From Trichobilharzia regenti (taxonomy: Eukaryota > Platyhelminthes > Trematoda > Strigeidida > Schistosomatidae), in assembly GCA_944472135.2 (NCBI GenBank), contig OX235270.1, forward strand, positions 149,621,632 to 149,685,631: a stretch of DNA of 64,000 nucleotides, given 5' to 3'. Of the stretch, positions 1 through 11,035 are shown piece after piece (the stretch's first letter is position 1; each line of letters begins with the position of its first letter). The notes beneath the pieces were generated by a model that saw nothing but the letters and a program-made list of their open reading frames with translations, was not told where the DNA came from and ran no database searches. The translations under genes and the position numbers were made by a program.

Positions 1-744
1 CTTCTTCTTCTTCAGTATTTTGACAATTTTTCCGTCCTTTTGTAACTTTATACTCACTATTTATTATTTTTAGAATCCCCAACTACAAAGCTTAATATTT
101 TTAAAATGAATACTGAACTTTTGTTTGAATATATACACATACATATTTATACTGTCTTTGTGTTTGTATGTTTGAATTTTGTAGTATTTCCGCATATTTT
201 CTTCTTTTGCTTTTTATTCCCAGTATTTTACTTTGTCTTGGGGTGTGGTTGGTGGTGGGGGTCGGATAAACTAGATAAGACTATGTAGAGATTGTTTGTT
301 TAATAGTTCTCTGAGCTTTGATACTTGCTTGATACATCCATATTTCATCACTAAGCTTAACGATATCATCTTCAGCATATGTATGTCTGAAGATATTTCT
401 CCGTCTGTGGATGAAACTCTGTGCATCGAGTATCAAAGCTGGAAAAATATCAAACAATATCTATCCTCATCCTGAGGCACAAAGGTTTTCTGTTAGTATT
501 ATTATTTATTTATTATATACATCTCCATTCCAGTGCGTCTTTCTCTGTCAATTGTGAAAATGCATAGAGTAGAGGATTCATTCTGCATCTAATTGTATCA
601 TAAGAGATATTAATTAATCGTGAATTTAATATAAAAAAAAAATTAAAGTCTGTTGTTCACTTTTTGTTGGTTTTTGTAGCGTGTCATAATTTATAATAAT
701 GGGTTTTTTTTCCTTTTACGTTCCTAGTGAAACATATGGCTTCA
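1..744. other. AT-rich stretch, no gene seen
   Basis: Only low-complexity, T-rich short open frames are present. I see no splice-bounded exon, repeat element or RNA gene that I can support. Confidence 0.5.
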
Positions 745-942
745 AGCTAGAGGCTTGAAGTTTTGGTAGCAGTGGTGTTTATTTTTATGGGATGGAGTGG
801 CTGGCCTCATTCCCAACCTTCTCTCTTTTTCAGTCTTATTCTTGGCTTAGCAAGTTAGAGGAGAGCGTAGGCCGGGGATTGAACCGAACCATATGAGGCG
901 TGGTCGGTGAGCATTCTACCTCTGTGCCACTGACGCACTAAT
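745..942 (-). mobile_element. tRNA-derived SINE (SINE-3 family), minus strand
   Basis: Read on the minus strand, 890-942 holds an A-box-like stretch (TGGCACAGAGGTAGAATGC) and 875-885 a B box (GGTTCAATCCC), the split RNA polymerase III promoter of tRNA-derived SINEs. The body that follows resembles at least six other stretches in this window (8095, 20765, 42866, 49675, 55138, 57045), which share a block like ACTCCTAAACCTCACTT and an AAGGTTGGG..TGAGGC motif. The promoter arrangement makes this a SINE rather than a functional tRNA; no cloverleaf is preserved. Confidence 0.6.
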
Positions 943-1099
943 AATGAATTAGGGATTACATTTTTTTCTGGTAAATAGTATGAGGCTAACATATCACGTG
1001 GGTTTGATATCAATAAACAGTACAGATTTCCTCAATAAGACAGAGACCATTCCCCCTGCTGTTTGCTTCGCTTTAAGAACTCTACAGCTAATGTCATCC

Positions 1100-1200
1100 C
1101 CGACTCCACCAGTCAAAACTCCTCATTGAGACATCGGGACACTAATTACTGATGAGTACCAAACTTGGACGAAACATCAGCCCAGTGCTTTTTATTTTTT
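1100..1200 (+). mobile_element. SINE-2 fragment with hammerhead-like core
   Basis: A piece of the SINE-2 family best seen at 48590-48985. It keeps CTGATGAG at about 1151, a short stem-loop, then GAAA, which is the order of the hammerhead catalytic core. The downstream stem III segment (ACATCAGCC where the family has ACAGCTGTC) no longer pairs, so activity is unlikely. The tRNA-like promoter part is missing from this copy. Confidence 0.5.
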
Positions 1201-1856
1201 CTACTTTGAAATTAATTGGATTTCCGTACTAACCTAAGGTTTGGTTAACAATACGTCACCACACTTTAAATTATTATGAGAAGACTGGATAGTGGCATAG
1301 TTTGCTAACAAGGAAATTAAATTAAAAACATCCATAGAGTTTCCTTTGACAGGCTCTGACAAAGAATCTTTTTAAGATTTTCTCTTTTTCGTTAGTTTAT
1401 GAAATATGAAGGTGTAAATGAAATACTTATGGTTAGGTTTGGAATAAGTCTGATTTTTACGAGTTTCCTGTTCATGATTTTAATATAGACATCAAATTTC
1501 CACACATACTAATTGCAGTTTTCTACATTTTTTGTGTAGGAATAAAATTAACTTAACTGGTGGACTGAGAGGGGAGATTTTAATCTTCTGGAATTTACGT
1601 CAAAAGAGAAAATGATTTACACTTCATTATGAATGACACCATTACTGCTATCGCCTTGTTTTTCTTTTGGCTTTTAGTCGCCTTATATGCTTGTTACTCA
1701 CTTCATAGTTACTCATAAGTGCGATTCCAAATACTTTGCAACACGAATAGATTTTAAGCCAATGGTGATAATTTGTAAGACACAAAAAGTCGAAGATTCA
1801 AGACAATTGACCAATTTGAAAACCGATATCAGACAGAAAATATTTGGAAGCTGAAA

Positions 1857-1931
<75 letters not shown>

Positions 1932-2817
1932 TAGTGAGACAATAATCGATTTAGGTTTACTGGAGAGATAAACATTTTCAGAATCCTGACTATAAGAAGT
2001 AGTGAATACGGTTGAGCCATTGGCCGCGATCTTAAGCCATTTCACCAGTCTGCTAGCACCGATTCTTAACATTCCATGAACTCTAGTTTCCCTAAGTGGC
2101 TGAAAACAGCTGACAAAATGCTTCGTGGATAAGCGCTATGTTTCGATCTGAGAAGACAGTTTGGCACGTCCACCATATTTCTTAGCCATCTCAGTCGATC
2201 GAGTTGCTCTAGTTTATTGACAGCACAGCATAAAAATGACCATAGCAGAAAGCTAAAGTTTCGAACTGCTCATACAGTTCTTATTAATTCAACCATAATA
2301 CATCGTGGAAATTTAAAAAATGCCTGCTTTGACTTCTATAAAGTCGTTTAATTACCAGCAACTAAATAACACTGCTGTCTATCTTCATTCATTCCGTGGT
2401 TGCTCTAACCATAATCATGTGGTGGTAGCTTGTAAAGGATACAAATATATGTTATGCAAATTCATGGTTTTATCGGTCTAATACTCTCATCATCCACGGA
2501 AATCAGTTCAAAATGTCATCAGTTGATAGAAATATTGTATGAGTCATAATATATAACACTGATGTTTGAGAAACAAGGAAATGACTTGACATGTAAAGTC
2601 ATTTTGAAATTATCTAAGAGATTATTATCATGTTTGGAAGTGTTTTAAGTCAAATAGGAAGAAGGTCAAGTATAGTCAGCTATATTACAGTATAGAGTTG
2701 TTTATATTAAGTTTCACATCACTAGACCGAATGAAATTTACCACTGTTACTCAAAAGTGTTAACATTGACAAAGCTGTGTAACTTTATTGTTAGTGGGAT
2801 TCATGGATGTCTAGATT
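1200..2817. other. No gene seen; contains a TA/GA microsatellite
   Basis: Non-coding, AT-rich sequence. Two overlapping minus-strand frames around 1713-2072 owe their length to the microsatellite (runs of YI and SL) and are not considered genes. Confidence 0.5.
1859..1931. repeat. (TA)n-(GA)n compound microsatellite
   Basis: About 24 TA units (1859-1906) run directly into about 12 GA units (1907-1931). The compound array is uninterrupted and so probably length-polymorphic. Confidence 0.95.
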
Positions 2818-3900
2818 TTATTCAAAGCAGCATTGAGCAGTGTTTACTGGTAGTTGGTAAAGTTTGAGCCAGCAACGGTGTTCAAAATTGTTCACCAAAT
2901 AATAACACCATTTCATGCAGTTAGTGAACAGTGGTACCACATCTATTGAAAACATGGTTTGATTTGAAACGTTGACAAAGTCGAAGGAGTTTAGGGGTGA
3001 TTGGCAGCAAACTTGCCTGCTGATTTGTTCTAGCAGGTCTACTAGCCACTGGGTAGTGCGATGATAAGGTGAATTCATCACATCTACAATAAGTTGAAGA
3101 AGTGTGCCTTTTTTACGCACTTCTGGTAATCCATTGAGACGAGGTATATTTGAACGAGACGACTTCAACGATTTAAATGTTTCAGCGTTGATGAATGTTT
3201 TAGTTTTCGGAGGATGTCCGTTAGTTTTTGTTTGGTTTGCTGTGTCATTTTCTTTTCGTTGACCGGTTTTATGAATTTGGGTTAAGCGGATAGGATGGTC
3301 AATGTCTTATTTATGTAGTACTCACCATTCACGATCATGACTCCCCCACGTTTATCACGCAATATCACCATGATCTTTTTGTTGTTCAATAATTCCTTAT
3401 AATGTTCCCTGGTTAATGTGGACCTTCCATTTAACTTGGTATTTATAAACTCATGGCCGCTGTCAATGACTGACGATTCGAATTGTGAGTACCAAGTCAT
3501 ATGTTTGATTTATCGGGTTTTCAAACTTAACCTGGGCTTAACTCTTCTGAATGTTGGATAGTTTCGCGCAGAATTTTGAAACTAGTAATAGTGCTTCTAG
3601 TTAACAGTTCAATGTTTGAGAGACTAAATACATATTTTTCTGGATTGATTGCGAATGAATGTTCAGCATTATTAGTTGACTTCAGGCTTTTAATGAGATC
3701 TGACTTCGTCGTAGCACATTGTTTCTGTGTGACTTCTTGCACATGTTCTGCGAAGGATTGGCGTAGTTCTTGCATGAACTCATAAGTAGACATTCCGTTC
3801 TAGTTCATGAACACGTGATTGAATGGAGTCAATGTTGTTAAGTGTGTCGCCTGAGTTTTCTTGTATTCAGCTGGATATGATTACATCACAGTGATTTCCA
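2818..3900 (-). pseudogene. Penelope-like element, broken 5' half (PLE-I)
   Basis: Three minus-strand frames in order encode the N-terminal part of a Penelope-type reverse transcriptase: 3527-3793 (upstream domain, with NPEKYVFSLSNIELL), 3282-3500 (LNGRSTLTREHYKELLNNKK, then a degraded IRPDKG-type motif read as LRDKRGG), and 2818-3168 (SNIPRLNGLPEV followed by VMNSPYHRTTQWLVDLLE and a degraded SLDVTSLFTN). The intact element at 6208-6744 carries the same motifs as LNELLNNKN, IRPDKGSG and STIPRLYGLPKVHK. The catalytic YVDD region and the GIY-YIG domain are absent here, and frameshifts separate the pieces, so this is a dead fragment. Confidence 0.75.
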
Positions 3901-4435
3901 GTACAACTTTGCATATTCACATTGATCTAAACATTCTCTTAGAAACTCTACCTCCGCCGGATGTGATTGTCACTTTGTCAGCTAAATGATCTCGTGTAGT
4001 GTGTGCAGGACGGCCGCAGCAATATTTATCTCAAAAGAATGGAAGGAAAGTTACGACTCTACTGTGTCATACCGGATGTTACAAACAAAGAAAATCCAGT
4101 GCAGAATAAGGACTTCAACAGACACCTGTAAAAAGCTATAGACAAAATCATTAGACGGATGGCCACATAAATATTCGAATGGATGCTATAAAAACCAGTC
4201 GCACTAGGAGCATATAACATGGTGAGAGGCATTGGCTTAGTTAACCGAATAATAACGAAGAATGCTCCGTAGACTTCTGTGCCCTTATTTATTTGGTGAA
4301 TCCAGACGGCATACGTGTACAAGCACAAAAGTTTCCACGAGGCTTAGTGGGTTTCGTTAGAGAAAGGGAGAGACAGTGAATAAAATCCAATTACCAAATA
4401 GATAGAACAGACAAAAAATCTGTTATGTTCACTTC
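3900..4435. other. No gene seen
   Basis: I find no motif-bearing frame. The minus-strand frame at 4059-4328 shows no recognisable domain and no splice context. Confidence 0.4.
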
Positions 4436-4640
4436 AAAAACTCTTTAATCGACCGCCACCTAAAACTCATCTGGAAATACAGCCAGCATATACAGAACTA
4501 TCATTGTGTAGAGAACCTTAGGCAGGTGAGATAGCATTCCCCCAGAAGCACTGAAAACAGAACCAGACAACTCAGAGAACATGCACATTCCACTTTTTCA
4601 GAAAGAGTGAAATGAAGGAAAGGTTTTTATCGAATAGAAG
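4436..4640 (+). pseudogene. RTE-type LINE fragment, start of reverse transcriptase
   Basis: In two frames the plus strand reads LFNRPPPKTHLEIQPAYTEL, then IPPEALKTEPDNSENMHIPL and NEGKV. This matches the segment leading into the reverse transcriptase of the RTE copy at 21640-24830 (GQDGFPPEALKTEPETA). Frameshifts and stops make it inactive. It ends next to the 3' end of the Penelope element that begins at about 4645, which suggests that the Penelope copy landed in or beside it. Confidence 0.65.
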
Positions 4641-4957
4641 AAGGGTTCAGCGAAGAAATTTCTTTTCAACGACTTCATTTTCAAGCTGTACAGTCGTATT
4701 TATATTACAGAAAAAGGTTATTAAGTGGCACTAAATAATTGCTCAGTCAATGTACGTAATATGTGATAAAAGTTATAAGGGGTAGAGTTGAAGTGGATAA
4801 ATTACAAAAATATGAAAGATTGTTTTATAACAAAAATGTCAAGTGTTGTCTAAAAAATTATGAAAATTAGGAGTACGATTACGATAAGAATGAAGATGTG
4901 AAGTGAAGTGGAAAGAATTCAAGTGGTAAAATAAAATAAAAACTAGAAAGGACATTA

Positions 4958-6211
4958 TTATGACCAAGGTAAAGAAAGGGGTTTGACAAAACGCTTTTGA
5001 ACACATAATTTAGGTTTCTGTTCATGTATAGCTAAAGCTTCGGCTATGCATAAGTGAAGAAAACGTAAACTTTTGGATCGATTCGATTTTGCCATGTAAA
5101 TAACTTTGAAAGATGAATCACGTGGGGCTAAATGACCAGACTCTAACAGGTGATCACAAATAGACGACTTTGCAGTTCTACGTTCGCCTTTCATTAACCA
5201 AACCGGATAGTGTTCAGCTACACGTTTTCGGAGATTACGCTTACAACGTCCAATATAAACAGCTCCACAAGAGCAAGTAAAAGAGTAAATGCACATAGAT
5301 GTGGACAAAAGCGGTAATCTATCCTTGACGCATTGTCTGATCATATTTCGGCTGGTAAAAACTAGTTGCAGGTCAGCTGCAGGAAAAGTACGTTTAACAC
5401 ATTTAGATAAACGATTTTTAATCAATTCTGAAATGGTGTCACCTTTGAATGCAAGACTCATAAACAGCTTTTTCTTTGGTACTGTGACTTGTCTCGGGGC
5501 GGATTCTTTCTTGATGTTACGTTCAATGAACCTTGTGGGATAACCATTGTTAAGGAGATTTGATCGAAGGTTATCTAGTTCCCTATCGATTGTCTCTGCA
5601 GAGCAGATTTTACGAATTCTGGAGCATAAGGAATGAATAAGATTTCTCTTTCTCCCTAAAGGTACCCAACTGTTGAAGTTAGTGTACTGCCCAGTGAATG
5701 TTGGCTTTCGGTAAATCGACCTTAGAAGCGTTCCATTCTCTCTTCTATCTAGCTTAACATCAAGGAAGTGAAACGAAGAATCCGACTCTTCTTCGATCGT
5801 GAAAAGCAAAGATGGGTGAGAACCATTAAATATTCTAAGAAGTTCGGCAGTTGAAGTGTTTTCATCACATACAATGAAGGTATCATCAACATATCTTTTA
5901 TACATAAACAGACTATCGATGGTTTCCTTTAGTGGGCCATTCTCTAAGCTTGCCATGAAAACGTCCGCTAAGAGCGGTCCTAAAGGAGACCCCATGGCGA
6001 CTCCATCCCTTTGGTTGTAGATGACATCATTAAATCTAAATTGCACATTCAGTGTGCATCTCAATAGTAGTTGTTTAAGATAATCAGTTGGTAAGCCAAT
6101 GTTCATGCTATTTGAATCAATATACTCGCATAGATAGCAGATAGTGTCTACTAGTGGTACATTTGTGAACAATGAACAAATATCTAACGAAATCATATGC
6201 TTACCAGTCAC
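4958..6211 (-). CDS. PLE-A reverse transcriptase and GIY-YIG endonuclease (417 aa)
   Basis: Reverse transcriptase motifs are intact: MISLDICSLFTNVPL at residues 6-20, GVAMGSPLGPLLADVF at 70-85, and the catalytic YVDD at 107-110. SIYRKPTFTGQYTNFNSW (165-182) is the conserved thumb-side block of Penelope elements. A C-terminal GIY-YIG-type endonuclease begins with the CxxxFTCxCGxVYIGR signature (307-322) and has AEH and CDHLLESGH downstream. Both domains look catalytically plausible. The frame stops in a typical PLSLPWS tail. Retroelement, not a host gene. Confidence 0.85.
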   Translation of the reverse strand: MTGKHMISLDICSLFTNVPLVDTICYLCEYIDSNSMNIGLPTDYLKQLLLRCTLNVQFRFNDVIYNQRDGVAMGSPLGPLLADVFMASLENGPLKETIDSLFMYKRYVDDTFIVCDENTSTAELLRIFNGSHPSLLFTIEEESDSSFHFLDVKLDRRENGTLLRSIYRKPTFTGQYTNFNSWVPLGRKRNLIHSLCSRIRKICSAETIDRELDNLRSNLLNNGYPTRFIERNIKKESAPRQVTVPKKKLFMSLAFKGDTISELIKNRLSKCVKRTFPAADLQLVFTSRNMIRQCVKDRLPLLSTSMCIYSFTCSCGAVYIGRCKRNLRKRVAEHYPVWLMKGERRTAKSSICDHLLESGHLAPRDSSFKVIYMAKSNRSKSLRFLHLCIAEALAIHEQKPKLCVQKRFVKPLSLPWS

Positions 6212-6744
6212 ATTAATTTCATCAACACAACTGACGAAGTCAAAAGTGTCTGATTTAGATTTAATCTAACTGGTTCCAGAATTTCCGCAAGCCATTTAGC
6301 GGTAGAGTGATACGGTGAATTCAGCATATCCAATACAGGTCGCAGAGGGACATCATCTTTGTGCACCTTTGGAAGACCATATAAACGAGGGATAGTTGAA
6401 CCAGATGGTTTAAGCTGTTCATACATATATGGAGTAATGATGCATTCTTGCTTCAATTTCGTCAAAGTTTTAGATAATTCCTTCTCAATATTATCTGTCT
6501 TGTCCTTTTGATCGGGTGATTTTAGAAATTTTTCTTCATCACTCAGGATGGTACATAATTTATTGACATAATCATCACGATTAAGAATAACAATACCTGA
6601 TCCCTTGTCTGGACGAATCAGTATTATGTTTTTGTTGTTAAGCAATTCATTTAGTTGTCTTTTGTGTTCTTTTGATAACATTTGTCGTTGTCTGCCTTGC
6701 GTTCTTTGGTACTGGTAATAACAAGGAAGTTTTGAATTGTTCAA
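6208..6744 (-). CDS. PLE-A polyprotein, N-terminal part (178 aa)
   Basis: This frame encodes the upstream and finger regions of a Penelope reverse transcriptase: LNELLNNKNIILIRPDKGSG at about residues 30-49, GSTIPRLYGLPKVHK near 114-128, then PLRPVLDMLNSPYHSTAKWL. It overlaps the next frame by 4 bp in a different reading frame. Reading on in the other frame across 6210-6260 gives SDTFDFVSCVDEINVTGKHM, the expected continuation, so the split is a frameshift mutation and not a true gene boundary. Start choice is uncertain because similarity extends 5' of 6744. Confidence 0.75.
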   Translation of the reverse strand: MNNSKLPCYYQYQRTQGRQRQMLSKEHKRQLNELLNNKNIILIRPDKGSGIVILNRDDYVNKLCTILSDEEKFLKSPDQKDKTDNIEKELSKTLTKLKQECIITPYMYEQLKPSGSTIPRLYGLPKVHKDDVPLRPVLDMLNSPYHSTAKWLAEILEPVRLNLNQTLLTSSVVLMKLM

Positions 6745-6930
6745 CGTCTTCGCTAGACATTGGACTCAAGTCATGTGTTTGATTCATGAGATTTTCAAAC
6801 TGAACTTTTGTGTCTCAGGGTGAATTAAGCCTCTGGAAGGAGTATCACGGTATTATGTTTTCTGCTCCCTAAGCAAACTATTAGCAGCACCATCGCGGAA
6901 AGACTAAGAAATTTTGTTGATGGAAGACTT

Positions 6931-8094
6931 CGTTCATAACAGGATTGAATCAGGAAAAAACAAGTCATTCGCGGATCCAACTGCAGCACTGTAAAGCTTA
7001 CAACATACTGTGATTGGAACACTTTGAATTTCCAAAAGGATCCGTGACGTGAATTTTCACGTTAAAATATAAAATTTTCAAGTGACTAATCTAATGAGAA
7101 ATCACCGTAAGCAGACCTTTAGAAAAGGTTTGCTTGAATCTATATAAGTTCAGGTGTTATGACCGATAACTGCTTCTTTAACCCGGTGATACAAGTAGCA
7201 AATCACAGCACCCAAATAAAATATACCATAAGAAACGAAAATTTTTGTTGATTTTCCGGTATCAGAAAGTTCTGTTGGATACTGGTTACATCAGATGTAG
7301 TTATTATCATCATGCAAGTTAAGAAAGCTATCTATGCAAACTTTCTACAGTGACATGAGTAACCAGAATATGTTTTTATCCAAAGTTATATATCAAAAGT
7401 TAAACGACCGGTACTGTAAGGCTGTGGTAAGTTTTGTTGTACAAATGAAATTCGACAAACTCCACTACTCTTGACTAGGATTTAAATGGCCGCCCTACAG
7501 GCTCTGTGGTCACTCAAGACTAATCCTTTTTATATTTAGTGTTTTTGACGTAGAAGTCAGTTACAGCAGTGTGAACGCACATGGCAATTATAAGTCGTGA
7601 TGATGTGGACGGATAATATTTCTCTTTATAGATAACCTTAAGACAGGTATCTACAATTTGTTTCAATAATTATGCTTCATATAGTTTCACTTCCACCTGT
7701 TATCGCCAGCCACGTAGGGTAATACTAGTGTACAAAACCCAAGTTAAACGACCGGAATAGGTAGTTTCACTAGTGGATTGTTAAACACTGGCTTAGTTAG
7801 TCTATTGAGAGATCTTGTCCTTTAGATTACCGAGTTTCAGTAAATCGTAGAGGATTATCACTCCTCCTGAAACTCCTGACTGAATTCCAATAATGCATTA
7901 GCACATTAAACTGTGCATCTATTACTGAGTAAAGTTAAAAGTTGAGCTGTAGCTAAGCTGTGATGTATGCAAACTTTATTTAAAAAACCAGTTGGAGCGA
8001 TAACTAAACATTTATCAGAGCTTTGCATGGTATCCAGCTCTCTGTAAAAACATTAAAGAATAGAGTCGCTAGGTTTTAGTTGATTATTGCAGTT
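6931..8094. other. No gene seen; short repeated motif only
   Basis: Non-coding. The 15-mer AAGTTAAACGACCGG occurs at about 7396 and again at about 7741, which suggests a degraded repeat, but no element structure is visible. Confidence 0.4.
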
Positions 8095-8260
8095 TCTGTC
8101 TAAGTGATCGATTCTCGATCGGCACACTCCTAAACCTCACTTAGACAGTAGTGAACCCGGAAAAGAAGAAAGGCTGAGTGTGAGGCTAACAGCTACAGCC
8201 CATAAAGACGCAAGCCCTACTGAAACTCCAAAGTTTAAGGCATGTTTTACGCAACACGCA
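8095..8260 (+). mobile_element. SINE-3 remnant
   Basis: The block GGCACACTCCTAAACCTCAC followed by GGAAAAGAAGAAAGG and TGAGTGTGAGGCTAACA matches the SINE-3 copies at 20765 and 49675. The tRNA-like promoter part is eroded (GATCGATTCTCGATC may be the old B-box region). Confidence 0.5.
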
Positions 8261-8479
8261 AAGAAATGAATAAAGAAACAAGGTCAATATAAGATAAACT
8301 ATTCTGATAGGCTCCACGAATGATCAGCAGTCAAGACTGCTGAAGTGTAAACTGTATTGAATTCTTCAAGAATATGATTATTTACGGTTCGTAGCAGAAG
8401 CAATTGCAAAGGCAAAGCCGGATAATACTTCTTAATTAATAGTTATGCTTGACAAACTAATAGACTATAGGAAAGCTAA

Positions 8480-8665
8480 GGTAAGCAAGCCTACTGAAGT
8501 TTGGAAACTACTCAAGACCAACAGTTGAAATGTTGGACAGAGCACTATGAAGAGAGGTGGAATGGTTCACGAAACTGCCAAACATCAAACCGTGAACATG
8601 ATATCTGTTCACTGGCACTGACAATTTTGGTGCTTAACCGTAAACCTCTCAAAACAACAGAGTCT
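8480..8665 (+). pseudogene. RTE-type LINE scrap
   Basis: The plus strand reads TTQDQQLKCWTEHYEERWN, resembling the linker just before the reverse transcriptase of RTE elements (typically QxxRWxEHFEELLN). It is short and has no other motif. The call is tentative. Confidence 0.4.
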
Positions 8666-8879
8666 AATTTTCTTAGACTCAAGAAATCTTCGAGATCAAA
8701 CTACAAACTACATGGAATATATAGTTTTTATATCCCTTCATGATATCCAAGTGTGCAAAATTCTGTCATTCAAATTATCTCCACTATATATAAAATTCTA
8801 AAATGTCTATCGTCATATATTTATAGAGTATACTGACAACATGTAGGGATTCTTACTTTAAACTTTGTTAAAGTACATT

Positions 8880-8945
8880 TTTATTACAGATATCTGCACA
8901 TTTTGGCTTCTTCAATATATAATAAATTAGTAGTTATTTATTATT
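8880..8945 (-). promoter_or_regulatory. Candidate poly(A) signals of the phosphatase gene
   Basis: On the minus strand, AATAAA hexamers lie at about 8880-8885 and within the ATTATTATT run near 8935-8942, roughly 250-310 bp beyond the stop codon. AATAAA is common in AT-rich DNA, so this is suggestive only. Confidence 0.35.
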
Positions 8946-9191
8946 ATTTTTTTAAATGAAAAAGAAATGCACATTGGGAACATTGTTGATTCCCCTGTCT
9001 TTATCTCTTGTGTTACCTCACTTCAGATATTCAAATGAAATCAATTAGTTTAAAATAAAAAGATATAACAATAAATAACTGTTTTATACCATAGCCACGC
9101 GGACAATAATGACAGCATCATAAGTGTCAATGTTGACTAGTTGAAGAAAACACTTTTTCCTATTTATCCAAGTGAGTATACATTTTTCTCG

Positions 9192-10454
9192 CTAATCCTT
9201 CTTTTTATTCGGTACTATAGATCGTATTATTTGAAAGCTGCCTTCTAAATCAGCTTCTTTCTGTAAAGACTGATCAATTTCATCGTTAATTAAGTTACAA
9301 AAGGTTGGCTGTAAATTTTCAATCTGATTTGATATCTTACTTAGACAGAATACAGCTGCAGCATTGTCAAATTCACCACAGTAATTCGGTGCTGAAAATA
9401 TTGTCACTAATGACCGATTTGCATAAAATTCATAGCCATCTTCAACAACTTGATGTGCTCTAACTATAAGATCAAGATTGAATCTTTCTAAAAATTGATC
9501 AACAATATCAGCACCAAACATGTAGGATACACCACGTTCATTCGACTCCCAACCACTTGGTTCTGGTGTATTTTTATCATTTGTGTCGTCTATATACCAT
9601 GGATCAGCCCATAATAAATCGCATAATATTCCAGCATCTGGTACATCACATGGTCGTGTTAAACTACGGATTTTCAACTTTAAATCATTCAAATCACATA
9701 AATCTGGTGTTAAAAACTCCGGGGATAAACCACCATGACAACAAAATATTTGATTTTCAATGATAGCACATACTGGTAAACAATTAAATGTATCAATAAA
9801 TACTTTCCATAATTTTGCAGAAAATCTACGCTTACATTCATCAAAAAATCCATAAATTTTTGTTATTGACTGACTTTCATGATTTCCACGTAATAGGAAA
9901 AATCGTGATGGATATTTTAATTTATAACATAAAAGTAGCGAAATGGTTTCAAGGCTGTGTCGTCCACGGTCTACATAATCACCTAAGAATAAATAATTAA
10001 CATTTTCTGGTTTACCACATAATTCAAATAAGTGTAATAAGTCACAATATTGTCCATGTATATCACCGCATATTTTAATTGGTCCACGTAGTGTTAACAC
10101 TATTGGTTGAGCTAAGAATAATGGTCTTGATCGATGGCATAACATTGTCATTTCTTCTTCTGTTAACATACGGCCTTTACGACCTCTTTCACCAACTTTC
10201 CATAAACGTTCAATGAAATCATCAATTACTTTTAATTCATTTATTTCAAGTTTGTACTGATTTTTGGATGAATTAGAAGTATTTATGTAACCACCTATTT
10301 CATTGGATGGAAATGGATTATTGAAAATGCTCACTTGATTTTCAGATGCATTATCAGTTTGCGTGAAATCAACAACAGAGTTAATACAGTTGTTTACATT
10401 TTTATCTAATTCTTTTACATTTCTACGCTGAATTCTATTAACATTTGTAAACAT
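9192..10454 (-). CDS. PP1-type serine/threonine protein phosphatase, divergent, intronless (420 aa)
   Basis: A PPP-family catalytic subunit, which removes phosphate from Ser/Thr in proteins using two metal ions. All signature motifs are present: GDIHGQ (130-135), GDYVDRG (158-164), RGNHE (189-193), CHGG (239-242), [12 protein letters not shown] (332-343) and [11 protein letters not shown] (354-364). [12 protein letters not shown] and NYCGEFDN place it nearest PP1. It is about 90 residues longer than the usual ~330. It has an Asn/Ser-rich N-terminal extension of about 70 residues, an insert at about 287-300 ([14 protein letters not shown]), and a C-terminal tail that has lost the standard PP1 ending (AAAVFCLSK where PP1 has a GGMM-type sequence). 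The uninterrupted frame suggests a retrogene or a tissue-restricted paralogue, which is inference. The start at 10454 is the first Met of the open frame. Confidence 0.9.
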   Translation of the reverse strand: MFTNVNRIQRRNVKELDKNVNNCINSVVDFTQTDNASENQVSIFNNPFPSNEIGGYINTSNSSKNQYKLEINELKVIDDFIERLWKVGERGRKGRMLTEEEMTMLCHRSRPLFLAQPIVLTLRGPIKICGDIHGQYCDLLHLFELCGKPENVNYLFLGDYVDRGRHSLETISLLLCYKLKYPSRFFLLRGNHESQSITKIYGFFDECKRRFSAKLWKVFIDTFNCLPVCAIIENQIFCCHGGLSPEFLTPDLCDLNDLKLKIRSLTRPCDVPDAGILCDLLWADPWYIDDTNDKNTPEPSGWESNERGVSYMFGADIVDQFLERFNLDLIVRAHQVVEDGYEFYANRSLVTIFSAPNYCGEFDNAAAVFCLSKISNQIENLQPTFCNLINDEIDQSLQKEADLEGSFQIIRSIVPNKKKD

Positions 10455-11035
10455 TTCATAATTTAAATGAAGATGATTTGTTTTTAATGACTAACACTAG
10501 TTTTTGTCTTTTGTTTTATTATTTTTACCAGTATTATAGAGATATTAAACGATTTCTATTCAAATCTTTGAATACGTAGAAGACATTTTTTTTACATAAA
10601 CTGAATTCAAGGAAACTTCTTTTGTTTTAACAATAAAATGCTTGATAAAATTCATAGATTACATCCAGTCTTTATCACCATCACATGTTATACCACCATG
10701 ATATCATCCTATGAAGTATTTTACTTTTGCCTTATCGATTGAGGAAGATTTAAAATTTTACTAATCGCCTATATAAATAATTGACTATATTGATTAATAT
10801 ATTATGACATATAATCTCATTTGACAAAGGCATATAATACTAATCTGAAAATACGCCTTTCGGTTGATAACTGATAAATACAATGAACGTGTGCGGCTTA
10901 AACATACTTAAAAATATCCTGCCAATAAACCTTGAACTATAAAGGTTACTTACATGTGGAGTAGGAGTATCAACGTCCAAATCATCCAAACTATCCTTTA
11001 TTGACGAACAGCTTTACATATGTAGTTTTAATTTA
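10455..11035. promoter_or_regulatory. Divergent intergenic region between phosphatase and five-exon gene
   Basis: About 580 bp separate the phosphatase start codon (minus strand) from the first ATG of the plus-strand gene. Both 5' untranslated regions and both promoters presumably lie here. The reading frame of exon 1 is open upstream to 10943, so a longer 5' exon is possible. No repeat element is seen, unlike most of the window. I cannot name a core promoter element with confidence. Confidence 0.4.

Larger units (their letters stand above)
4645..6930 (-). mobile_element. Penelope-like retroelement, nearly complete (PLE-A)
   Basis: A minus-strand Penelope element made of the 5' frame at 6208-6744, the main frame at 4958-6211 and a 3' untranslated part down to about 4645. 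Weak N-terminal similarity continues to about 6930 (FLSLSAMVLL, then VQFENLMNQTH after a break). The 3' end (4645-4720) resembles the 3' ends of copies at 60262, 62366 and 50091. PLEs are retroelements whose single polyprotein joins a reverse transcriptase to a GIY-YIG endonuclease. Only one frameshift, around 6210-6275, separates the two main frames, so this is one of the better preserved copies in the window. Confidence 0.85.

Noticed and set aside
1713..2072. Minus-strand frame of 119 codons with YI and SL repeats
   Set aside because: Its length comes from reading through the TA and GA microsatellite. There is no domain or splice support.
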